Shown: positions 38,512-48,999 of the stretch, in pieces
Numbering within the stretch: position 1 is the first letter of the stretch
Layout: each line of letters opens with the position of its first letter
NCBI GenBank assembly: GCA_013365325.1
Contig: JABVXV010000073.1
Span: forward strand, 164,141-228,140
Reading direction: 5' to 3'
From: Dipetalonema caudispina
Lineage: Eukaryota; Nematoda; Chromadorea; Rhabditida; Onchocercidae
Length of the DNA: 64,000 bases
Program-made: the position numbers and the translations under genes
Notes under the pieces: generated by a model
Databases searched by the model: none
Seen by the model: the letters and a program-made list of their open reading frames with translations, nothing else
What the model was told of the DNA's origin: nothing

Positions 38512-38518
38512 TTTTCAG
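38512..38518 (+). promoter_or_regulatory. Candidate trans-splice acceptor for the channel T1 module
   Basis: TTTTCAG, the exact nematode acceptor core, lies 6 nt before the ATG at 38525. The six-base leader TCTTGA puts an in-frame TGA directly before the ATG, so upstream coding exons cannot be spliced through this exon in the channel frame and 38525 is the start. Confidence 0.6.
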
Positions 38519-38524
38519 TCTTGA

Positions 38525-41500
38525 ATGGACTGTGAACATCGCGTTATATTGAATGTTGGTGGAATTCGACACGAAACATATACTCATGTACTCAAAAAAA
38601 TCCCAGCTACAAGACTGTCTAGGTTCTTCCTAAATTTTTACTCATCAAATCTATGTGAGCAGATTAATTCAATCTAAGCATTATAAAATTTCAATTTTTA
38701 ACTCTTACAAACATATGAATTAATCGAATTTCAAAATTTGACAGTCTTTTCAAATACTAAATTTAACTTTCAGGTTGACACCGAATTTGGCAAATTATGA
38801 TCCTGTGCTGAATGAATATTTTTTTGACCGTCATCCTGGTGTTTTTTCAATGATTCTAAATTATTATCGAACAGGTAGACAATTTTTTAAAGAATGTAAA
38901 TTTATGCAATGCCCACAAGATTTACAGCTATGATTTTGAGGATTTTTCGATTTGTACACTTTTTAATTAATTGTTTAATTCTTCCATTGATAGGAAAATT
39001 ACACTATCCTACCAATGTTTGTGGTCCTTTGTTCGAGGATGAATTGGAATTTTGGGGTTTAGACGCGAATCAAGTAGAACCATGCTGTTGGATGACATAT
39101 ACACAACATCGGTAATAGTTCCCAGAGAATTTACAACTTAAATTTCCAAAATTCTACGCTAATTTAAAACATAAATCTTTTCAGAATTTCCATCATATAT
39201 TCTATAAAATGTGTTAAATTTGACATCTTAGTGATGCAATATTAATTTCATAGTGAGATCTAAAATCAAAAAAAAAAAAAATTATGTCTACAAAAAAGAG
39301 GAATACTGAGAACTTGGAATTTCATTAGTTATATCGGGTGTGTGAATACTTTTATTCTCAATTATCAAATTATCAAAATGTTTAAAAAGCTTTTAGGAAT
39401 ACCCAAGAAACGTTGGCCGTTATCGAAGGTTTAGACTTGGATGCCGATCCACCAACTCAGGAAGAAACTGCAAAAAAATTTGGCTGGGAGGATGATTATT
39501 ACTCAGGAAATTTATCAAAATGGCAAAAGCTAAAACCAAGAATATGGGCGCTATTTGATGAACCTTGGTCTTCTCAATATGCTAAGGTAATATAGGAGGT
39601 TTAAGAAATTTCATATATTTCCAATAAATAAATATGCCATGAGAAGTATTGTAAAATAATCTGAGTTTTTTCAAGGAGTAAATAAAAGCTTTTTACCTGT
39701 GGGAACTTGAAACTCTTTAAATTTCAACGATTATCTTTTCCCATTTGCTTTGTTTAAATAAACAATGGCAAATATCAGTTAGCATCTACAATTGCTATTC
39801 TTGTATGATTTGATGCTAATTTAGTTAGTTAATTAGTAGTGAAAGTATCGCTATTGTTGTTTATTTCCCGTGGGTTGCACTTTACTGCATGTTTCAAGTT
39901 GCCGAATGAAGAAGCTAAGCATGCCGCGCATACTTGTTGAAAGTTTGCTTGAACTTAACTCAATTAAGTTATTTTTATCAAATCTAAAAATAATAAAATA
40001 AATTAAAAACTTCAAATTACCCATCGATTCTTCAGTTCTCATTTTTTACTCTTATCGAAGTTCCATTACAAATGGTTCGTGAATGCTTCTTTTTTCTTCA
40101 AGTTTATATCGTAAGTTCATTACAAAAAGTTCAGATGCAAGCTTTTGACAATAATATGCTTATTGTAGATAAGTTTAACCTCTGCAGTGCTTTTTAACAA
40201 TTTGTTGTGCTATCATCAATTGAATGCTGCTGAGAAGGCTTTCAGATGATTTCATGTTCTTCTGTATTTTTCATTATCGCCAATATCATTTCATTTGTTC
40301 TCAAAACACATCCTACATTCCAGATACCATCCATTACAGGTTGGTATATTTTTGCATTTTAGAAAAAAAATTTAGATAGTATTGTAAAAAAGCGTAACAG
40401 ATAACATTTATACAAGATATCACACATATGGTATCAGAGAAAATATGAAAATAATAAAACTCAATGTTATGATTGAAATTTTATCTGTGATTTTTTTTAT
40501 GTTTCATACAACAATCAAAATATTTTCAGTATCATATAATGCAGAAGTTGGCAACAATGGTATCCAGCCGATAGCTACCTTCAAGCAATGTACCAATACG
40601 CATCCCATATTCTTCTGCATTGATCTCATATGCAACATATATTTTACCGTTGAACTTGTTAGTGCAAAAACATCGTTCATTAATACTTCGCCGATTAAGG
40701 CAATGATAATAATGACAAAAAGTTGTTGATAAGATAGACATGATTATTCCACAATGCTTTTTCCTGAGATCATTTTATGATTGCTTGATCGGTTTCGTGT
40801 TTGTCAGATCAAATTTTTTAAACAAAATACGACGGATTATTTAAAATATGTTAGATCATCTTATCTTAATAAATCCCTTTTGTTCATTTTATAATCAATC
40901 ATCAATGCCGGGTAATTTATGTGAATTTATTCATATTTTCGGTTTCATTCATTACGCAAATCAGATATTTCTAATCTCTAACCTTTTAGATAGTTCGTGT
41001 GACATTTGCGCCATCGTTACGACGATTCGTGAAATCTCCTATAACAATTGTCGATCTATTAGCAACAGGCTCTTTTTATTTGGATTGGCTAATGACCAGT
41101 TTTATAAGCGATAAACCTAATTCAGATTCCATCGATTTCTTATCTATGTTGTGTGTTCTGCGGCTCTTCAAACTAACTCAACATTTCAGTGGGCTTAAAA
41201 TACTCATACAAACATTTAAGGCAATTTGAAAATTTCATAAATTAAATTATTTAACATTCCTAACAATTCGCTGAATTAGTAATTAGTAATGAGGAAAAGA
41301 AAGATGGCATAAGGATAATCATGGGGAAAAAAAAACGATTTTTACTGCAAATTTGGTTTAAGTTAATCTGAATATCTCCAAAAGTAAAGCATAACTGGAA
41401 TTTGTGTTTCAATTTTTCACTCACATATTTCAAATTCTTTCTGCTAGCATCCAACACTGAGCTCATTCCTATGTTTACTGTAGGCATCAGCACAGGAGCT

Positions 41501-43305
41501 TTTATTACTAGTATTTTTTGTATTATTAGCGATCGTAATATTCGCCGCACTTGTATATTACGCTGAACGAATTGAAAATAATCCGCAAAATCAGTTTACA
41601 TCAATACCGGCCGGATTGTGGTGGTAAGTTTGCCTCTCCGCATTTTTTACTGTATTTGTTTTGAAAGCTTTGTTCTATTTGGCGGATATATATATATAAT
41701 TATTAGTATTAAATGAAATGAACAATTCAGGGCAATTATAACGATGTGCACAATTGGATTCGGTGATATGGTAAGTGTCTAATCTCAAAAACTCTTCTCT
41801 TAGATCAGCTCAAATCGATCAGTTGAGCTTATATTTGTGTTCTGTTATTTTCAATTTACCTTAAAACTAATCAACCAATTCTTCCTTCCTTCTTTCTTAC
41901 TTTCAGCCCTTCCTTCTTTCTTACTTTCCTTCTCATCTGAACTGAATTTTTCCACACTTATCTATCGCTAATTAGTCATCATTTATTCGACAACTACTTA
42001 TCAAATCTTTAAATGTTTTAATTTTTCACTAAAGAAGTAATCTGAGTGGAGGATATTTCATTGTTCAATTTGCAGGTACCCAAAACATATTTGGGTATGT
42101 TAGTCGGTTCATTATGTGCCTTGATGGGTGTATTAACCATTGCATTACCAGTACCAGTTATCGTTGCTAACTTTTCAAATCTCTACTCTCATTCTCAAGT
42201 AATTTATTTCATTTACAAAACGACATACAGGATGATCCATTTTGTTTTGAATATTTGACATTAACATTTATTGTTGATAGTTGCCCCCTTCCGATTCTTT
42301 TATGATATGCTAATGTTCCACAAACGACACCACTAACTGATAGTTTAATGTAATCGTAGCATTTTACAAAAATATCATCCTGTCTTGAAATGCACGAATA
42401 TATTTTGGACAATTTTCATCATTTAGCCTAGTCTCAAGTAGTAGCACTAAAATTCAGAAGTTTTATTTAAATTGAGACAGTTAGCTTCTTCTTCAAGATT
42501 GAAATTTAACCAATAATATTTGATTTTAATAGGCTCGTGCGCAATTACCAAAAAAACGGAGGCGAGTATTACAAGCGCATGAAATCAAAACATCGCTTAA
42601 ATTTTCCAAATCAATGAAGAAATTACGGGATGAAGAAAACAGGGTTGCTGACTTAGTTATTTAATAATTTTATAAATCCAAGTTTTACTCTTCATTATCG
42701 TTAATATCATTAAATACTCGAAGTGGATTACTTTTTTACTTCGTTAGACTTTATGTCCTGTTAGTTAACTCATCCGTTGTGATCGCTTCATTAACTTATT
42801 CAAAGTATATTTTACTTTTCAGATTCATTGACACTCTCACAGCTCAATGTTACCAAAAATCAAAGTCAAATTCCATGGCCTGAAATCTGTGCCCATATTC
42901 AAAACAATTTTTGTGTGGGAAGAAATTTGATGGCTGTCCAATGATGGATTAATTGCGCATTTTCAGAACTGATCTCCAATTGTATTCTTCGTTGCTTGCA
43001 AAAATCAATCAATCTTAAGTTCTACGACAAGAACGCTTTATGCCACCAAATATATTTTTCTCTCTTATCATTTGTGCTTTAAATGTGATTTATTTGTAAC
43101 CGCTTATAAATTCGTTACAATCTCTTTCTTGTCGTAAGTGAGCTTTCCCTAACAATTGTTTGTTTTGATTTGAACCTTGTAGATGTCTTTCATCTTTTCG
43201 CAATCAACTAGAGATGAAACTTCCACATATGAAGTTAAAATACGGCGGAGGAATTCAATTATCCAGTTATCAATTCGGTTTCGGGGATCGATCGTCAATT
43301 CTTGA
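38525..43305 (+). CDS. Shaw-type (Kv3) voltage-gated K+ channel: shared T1 exons plus membrane cassette A
   Basis: Exons: T1 38525-38622, 38774-38874, 38994-39111, 39397-39586; cassette A 40246-40339 (S1), 40530-40657 (S2), 40990-41220 (S3-S4), 41484-41623 (S5), 41731-41770 (pore), 42076-42198 (S6), 42533-42643, 43183-43305. All phases agree: 498 residues. T1 opens [15 protein letters not shown], carries the Shaw signature [17 protein letters not shown], and has the zinc-site spacing HX5CX20CC used by non-Shaker Kv families. S2 reads [17 protein letters not shown]4 is [16 protein letters not shown], with C298, R301, K304, Q307 and K313. The filter is T-I-G-F-G (374-378). S6 has PVPVIV, and the tail starts PKKRRRVL as in Shaw channels. 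It should form a tetrameric plasma-membrane channel in nerve or muscle. Oddities: one GC-AG intron (41221-41483), the GFG filter, reduced S4 charge and a second membrane cassette downstream. Reading through at 42643 gives a shorter end with TAA at 42664. Confidence 0.92.
39886..39891 (+). promoter_or_regulatory. TGCATG element in the intron between T1 and S1 of cassette A
   Basis: TGCATG is the core bound as UGCAUG by Fox-1/ASD-1 splicing factors. It sits in the intron that would decide whether T1 is joined to cassette A or B, with a second GCATG at 39919-39923. A single hexamer can occur by chance. Confidence 0.3.
42843..42944 (+). CDS. Alternative terminal exon of cassette A
   Basis: After exon 42533-42643 (phase 0, ending in AGG) the acceptor at 42842 (CTCACAG) opens a frame of 33 residues, [20 protein letters not shown] and on to NLMAVQ, then TGA. 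A stronger acceptor 10 nt upstream (TTTTCAG at 42832) would give only IH and a stop in the channel phase. Total length with this end is 491 residues. No C-terminal PDZ-type motif is evident. It could be a true isoform or a chance open stretch. Confidence 0.35.
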   Translation, partial: LNVTKNQSQIPWPEICAHIQNNFCVGRNLMAVQ

Positions 43306-43313
43306 TGAATAAA
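43183..43313 (+). terminator. Preferred terminal exon and poly(A) signal of cassette A
   Basis: Exon 43183-43305, after an ACCTTGTAG acceptor, continues the channel in phase 0 with [20 protein letters not shown] and ends RFRGSIVNS with TGA at 43303-43305. AATAAA follows at 43308-43313, only two bases after the stop. The tail is basic and rich in Ser/Thr, plausible for a cytoplasmic channel end. A poly(A) site here would separate cassette A from cassette B and make their choice one of alternative 3' ends or of two genes. Confidence 0.5.
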
Positions 43314-43719
43314 ATCTTAACTCATACCTTTATTTTGTTTATTTATTGATGCATTTTACAGTGTTCGATAACTTTTTTGTTTATTACAGCTTCATGGAGT
43401 GATGCATTTTGCATATTTCTTCTCGAAGGCAATGAATTTGGTATATTTAAAAGAATCGAAATTGTGGTACCTTAACTCCTCACAACTTACTTATCCAACG
43501 GATACTAAATATAGTAGAATTGTAATGAAGTTTGTAAACTTCACATATAATGAAATCTCGATTAATTAATATTTGAATGCAAAGAAGTAAAAAAAAAAAG
43601 ATAAATTAACACATATTCCTTTTCTATCTTAAGTAGTCTATTTTCGATAAATCTTAAGGAAACAGTTTGACACAAAATCCTCTCATTTGTCATTCATTAA
43701 TGTATCAAGTGACCCTTAG

Positions 43720-43800
43720 AATAATGCATGCCCTTATCAAATTCTCGGAATGATGCATGCGCTTATGAAATTCTCGGAATGATGCATGCGCTTATCAAAC
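43720..43800 (+). repeat. 29-bp tandem repeat, three copies, each with ATGCATGC
   Basis: Copies at 43720-43748, 43749-43777 and 43778-43800 (last truncated) differ at only a few bases. The unit starts AATGATGCATGCGCTTAT and ends TTCTCGG. TGCATG occurs at 43725-43730, 43754-43759 and 43783-43788. The array lies between the poly(A) signal of cassette A and the first exon candidate of cassette B, so it may be a splicing silencer/enhancer array, a promoter element, or plain minisatellite. Confidence 0.85.
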
Positions 43801-43951
43801 TCAAATTTTTGCCTACTGCTGTGCGAAATTCGCAAAAGCAACATAAACATGAATCAGTTAGCACTAGTGTAGTGGCATAATACTGACATTAAAATGAAAT
43901 ATTAACACTCTATAAACTTTCAAAAAGATTCCGAAAATAGAATACGTCTCC

Positions 43952-46900
43952 ATGCAGGCTATCAGAAGATTGGTGAGTGTGACCTTTAATTTATTTATGA
44001 GGACAAAGAAGCCTTGTCCAGCTATTTGCTTATTGCCTCTTTATTTGCTTTGGAATAGATAGTCTTTATTGATATCAACTCATTAGTTCTTTGAAATTTT
44101 CAAACAGTTTTTAAGATTAATTAGAAAGTACTAGACAAGTAAGTAAATACTACACTTCCGACATGTTTCATAGCTTTAAATAGACTAAGATAAAAAAAAG
44201 TTATGGCTAAAGAATGTTGAATGAAGATGCTCTAATAAATTTAACCTTGCTACTCAAACTTGAAATGTAAACATGAAAAACTTGGATCTGATAAAGTAAA
44301 AGTTTACTAAAGCACACTTCTAAAGGTATAAAATGAAACGACACATTTGCAGGTAATTTCGGTAATATCCGTATTTTTTGTGATCACGTCAATTATTTGT
44401 TTCTGCTTGAAGACACATCCAAATTTGCGTATTCCGGATATCGATATTGAACTCAGGAATCATTCTACTCACGCATTTTTTGTCAGGAAAACTGCTACGA
44501 GGTAAAAATCTTCATGCATTTGAATTATATCAATCGCTCAATATTTATACAAAATATTTCTTCTCAACAATTTTGTAAAACTACAAAGTTACGTCGTGTT
44601 CTTTAAATCCTTGAATCATTAGTATTAAAGATGACGTACATTGTTTTGCATTGTTTTTCAAAACAGACTTTTCCATTTCGATACATATGATATGTAAATA
44701 TAAGCTTTTGAAGACTTCATAATTTAGAAACGAATAACAACACCAAAAAATTTCGTGAATATCATACTTTAAACCTTTTTGCTCCAAAAATCAAAGGGTC
44801 AATTTTGACAATACTATTGATATAGATGCTAACATCGATCATCAGTATATGCAAATTCATAACAGAATATGGAAGAAGGATTGCATAATGAAAAATAAAT
44901 ACTAAGCTTCATCATAAAATTTCTTGCACTTCAGGAAAGAAATTTGAAAGGATTAAAAGTTAGCTTAATTATCGTTAAGCTGATCGAACAATTAACTTTT
45001 CTAATAATGCAATGTAATAAATTCTAATTTATTTCTTCGCCTGCCTTGACAAATCAATAAATAACAATAACAATAATAATATAAAAAAAAAACTAATTTT
45101 AAGCAAAACAAAATAATAACGAAACTATAAAAGAATAAAATGAAAATGAAAATTTATATTTATTTCTAAATTTATAGAGCACATCCAGCTTTCTTTTACA
45201 TTGAATTTATTAGTAACATATGGTTCACAGTGGAATTATTCATTCGTTTCCTATTCTGCCCGAAAATATCAAAGTTTGCTCGACAGCCAGTCAATATCAT
45301 CGGTAACTTATCGTATGCATACTATCTATTTATTTTCATAGGTATTCATTCAGTTATACTAAGTTTCTAAGAGGCACGAGTATAAATCCGATACCTGGCG
45401 CAAATGTCATCGACCGCAATTAATATATTTAAATTATATTATTTTGTTTTATTTTAAATCATCTATTTAAGTTCCTTTTTTAGACTTAATAGCAACATTG
45501 TCATTTTACGTCGATTGGGCTTTAGATCGAGCAATAACTGGTGCCAATCGCGATACTGTTGAATTCTTTTCCATTGTTCGAATTTTACGACTTTTCAAGT
45601 TGACGCAACATTCCTCGGGACTCAAAATTCTGATCCAAACATTTAAAGCGTCTGCTCAAGTACATTTAGCTAAAATAGTTTATAATTTTTTGCGTAAAAC
45701 AATAAATTAAAAGATGAAAATGTTATTGCGTAATCGATACAATTTCCAATTCCTTCTGCTTTCTGCAGCATTTTCCACTACCCCAAACATCCTCTGTAAT
45801 CCCATTGAAAAAGTGAACTGTCCAATGATCGATTTAAATTCATTTCAATTCTATTTCATTGTTTCATTTTCGTATTCGATTATTAAATTCATTACAGGAA
45901 TTATTGCTGTTGGTGTTTTTTGTGTTACTCGGTATAGTAATATTTGCTGCATTGGTTTATTATGCGGAACGAGTAGAAACAAATCCCGGCAATCAATTTC
46001 ATTCCATTCCAGTCGGATTATGGTGTAATTGTGTCATACTTTTCCTTAAAAATTTAAGAAACAGGATAACACTGATTACTATTCATCCACAAATATTAAC
46101 TTGTTTATTTTATGTTGTGATTCATTAAATTATCTCAGTTACTTAATAAATTGAAGAATTAAAGGAAGTCCTCGAGCAGTCGATTTAAGAAATGATTTGA
46201 ATTTTTTCAGTCAAATGGTAATTCGAAAAGTCTAATTTAATCTTTCCAAAAATAATTTCTTTATTTATTTATAGGGGCAATCATTACTATGTGTACAATT
46301 GGCTTTGGAGATATGGTAAGATCTCAGCTTTTGCTATTCCGCTCAGAAATGGCATAAAAATTAATTTGATGAAATTTGAGATGAACTTTGTGAAGAAAGG
46401 GAAATTTAATTGATGGTTATACAAAATACAGAAGTGAAGATCGCTTAACATAGTTCTTCTCACTCCTTAATTCACCGCACTATAAAACAAATCAGTACAA
46501 TTTTAATCATTTCATTCATTGAAATTTTAAGCGCTGATGAGATTACTTAGACGTCATTTAACTCTGTTTAATATAATTAGACAATGAAGTTGATTTAAAA
46601 ATTGTGGTCAAATTAATTGCAGGTACCAAAAACGTACTTGGGTATGCTGGTCGGTTCGATTTGTGCTTTAATGGGAGTACTAACAATTGCCCTTCCAGTT
46701 CCGGTTATCGTCTCCAATTTTGCAATGTTTTACTCCCATGCACAAGCTCGGTAAGATTTTAATGTCTTTATTTTTGTTTAGTCTATTGAGTATCATAATG
46801 ACCCCTTTCTAGTCCATTAGTTTTTTCACTGTTTGACTCGGCTCAGTATTCTCAAATTTAAATTCTAGGTCAAAATTGCCAAAAAAACGACGTCGTATTT

Positions 46901-47151
46901 TACAACCGCATGAAATTAAACCAATGGTTGGAAAATTAGCAACTATAGCACTTTTCAATACCTTAGCACATAAGAATACATCACCGATCCATTCGTCAGA
47001 TGTATTTGGTGCATTGGCAGCTTCAACACCATTATTAATGTGTCCACCGGCGACAAGTTTCACCGGTAAGTTGCAATCAACCGAAAGCAGCAAAACTCAT
47101 CATTGTATGAACAACAAAAGTAATACTTCGAATGGTAACAAAAACGATTAA
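43952..47151 (+). CDS. Shaw-type K+ channel membrane cassette B (second S1-S6 set, no T1 of its own)
   Basis: Exons: 44353-44501 (S1), 45178-45302 (S2 to S3), 45484-45659 (S3-S4), 45898-46024 (S5), 46275-46315 (pore), 46623-46750 (S6), 46869-47151. S1 reads [21 protein letters not shown]4 is [18 protein letters not shown], one arginine more than cassette A. The filter is [10 protein letters not shown] and S6 has ALPVPVIV. The tail starts [14 protein letters not shown] and is longer than in A, rich in Ser, Thr and Asn. No T1 exon was found between 42665 and 44353. Two starts are possible. The S1 exon begins in phase 0 and can join T1 exon 39397-39586 (511 residues in all). Alternatively ATG at 43952, in a 21-nt stretch encoding MQAIRRL before a GTGAGT donor, gives a T1-less protein of 349 residues. 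The same 15 nt after CATGCAG (43958-43972) could also be a microexon. A strong GTAAGT in the last exon (after TSFTG, near 47067) offers a further splice. Confidence 0.85.
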
Positions 47152-47669
47152 TTAATGAAGTATATGCTATTATCGCCATTGTTGTGTATTGGAGTAACAT
47201 TGATGAGAAACACGAAGAAAATTCCATTCACTTCTAATTGATACTTTCTAAATATCATTTGTTTTCCTCAAAGACCTCTTGAACTTCATTTGACATATAT
47301 CTGAAATCTGATAATGCTATACAATATTACTTCATATTAGTTTACTCAGAGGAAAAGCTTAGAGCGGGAACGGAGGAGCAAATAGAAATTTCAGGATAAA
47401 TTTAGTAACAGAAAAAGAAGCGAATTTTGCATATCGATAAAAAAGAAGGGAAGAAAAAGAGTGCTTAATTAATTTATTTATAATTAACTACTGTCTTTTC
47501 TAATTCACTGAATGAGAAATAATCAACCTAAAATTTGTGAAAGGGAAAAATCTCTGTTGAACTTATCAGCAGCGAAATTTTCCTCATCTATCTTTCTCTG
47601 ACTAGAGAAAATGCGTATAATTATTAAATTACTTCTCTTTTCTTCCCATGTAATGAGAAGTACACATAA

Positions 47670-47757
47670 CTACTATTATTATCATTGTTATTAATAATAA
47701 TATTATTATTACTATTATCACTATTATTATTATCACTATTATTAATATTAAATAGTG
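47670..47757. repeat. Imperfect (ATT)n / (ACT)n trinucleotide repeat
   Basis: Runs of ATT and CACTATT units downstream of the channel stop codon, possibly within its 3' UTR. Confidence 0.85.
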
Positions 47758-48910
47758 ATATTGTAAACAAAAATGAGATGTGATTTCAAGGTCTGAAATC
47801 TGTCAGGATTGGATATCTCAGTAGTACAAACCGGTATTGAGATATGGAGGAAATACTGTTGATGAATCTGAACATAGAATAAGGTCAGTGCCCGTTTTAC
47901 TGATATTTGTCAAAGTTTTAGGCAGTTTGGCATACAATCATTTATATGCCATCCTACCAATAACGTGGACCCATTTTAATGTTTAACTCGCAGTGCAAAG
48001 TTTTTTCTATCATTCAAATCATAGGCAGTCAGGAGAAGAATGGGAAAAAAGTCAAAGTGAATATGCCAAAGATGTCAGAAAAATATGCATAATACAACTT
48101 TTTGGGGAAGATGAAAGTTGGGAAACCGCTATTTTTCTGGATGCCTTCAGGATCCTTTAAAAAAACCTATTCCAACTTTTCGAATTTCAAATTTTTATCA
48201 ATCAGAAAAACAGTGCATGAATCATTACCATCATTCATATCATTATACAAAAAATATAAATAGGATATGAAATGTGATGGAAATGAATTATCTTCACAGC
48301 AAATTGTGCAAACAACCCACTAATATAATCCATCGGAAATTAAAAGAATCATTAGGTTGATAACTAGTACCGAGAAATCCTGAACAGTTAATCGCGATCA
48401 ATTGTGTAATGCCATATTACCGACAAGCTTGCTATCTCTTCCCGGAAAAGCAGAATATCACCGGTCTATTGTTGTTTCATACAAACCAGTGAAGGTTTTC
48501 GAATTTTGATTGATGAAATACGTATGAATCAATTCTGATCAGTTGATGAAGGGATAGTACGATGGAGAAAAGCCATCTCTACAGAAATGAATAACACATC
48601 CTTCGCAACAAATCAACTAAACGATCTTCCACAGTTTCATAAATTCTTCTCTGAGCACCTCGAAAGACCACATTTGCAACAAGAAGGGAAGCGCACTTTC
48701 ACTCTTTATTACTCATTATCATACCTAATTTTCACTGCTATCGAATTCAGACAACAAATGAACTTGCCAAATAAGCCAGAAATTAGCATTAGCAAGTCAA
48801 ATTAATGTAAGTACTTCAAGCATAAACTGCAAGAGAAGACTTTTGTTACAGAATCGCTGATCAATGACGATGCTAATAATGAAACAGTGATAAAGACAAT
48901 GCTAACAATG

Positions 48911-48999
48911 GTAATAATAATGATAATGATAATATTAATAGTTACAATATTAATAATAATAGCAATAGTAATGATAACATAATAAAATAATAATAAATA
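48911..48999. repeat. Imperfect (AAT)n / (GAT)n trinucleotide repeat
   Basis: AATAATAATGAT-type units. It produces an isoleucine-rich open frame on the minus strand at 48802-49041 that I do not regard as a gene. Confidence 0.85.

Larger units (their letters stand above)
28581..38524. other. Long AT-rich intergenic region between CLPTM1L and the channel
   Basis: About 10 kb with no gene I can support on either strand. Open frames of 60-112 codons (for example 32011-32349 plus, 34132-34598 minus, 36860-37093 plus) have Ile/Phe/Lys/Asn-rich translations, no splice context and no recognisable motif. At this base composition frames of that size are expected by chance. The region includes the repeats listed separately, poly(A/T) tracts near 34862 and 36613, a GA-rich tract at 37327-37360 and a 12-bp palindrome ATTCCCGGGAAT near 36480. 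Distal control elements of the channel could lie here. Confidence 0.5.

Noticed and set aside
45714..46128. Two overlapping plus-strand frames around 45.7-46.1 kb
   Set aside because: One is the real S5 exon of cassette B read through its introns; the other is its shadow in a different frame.
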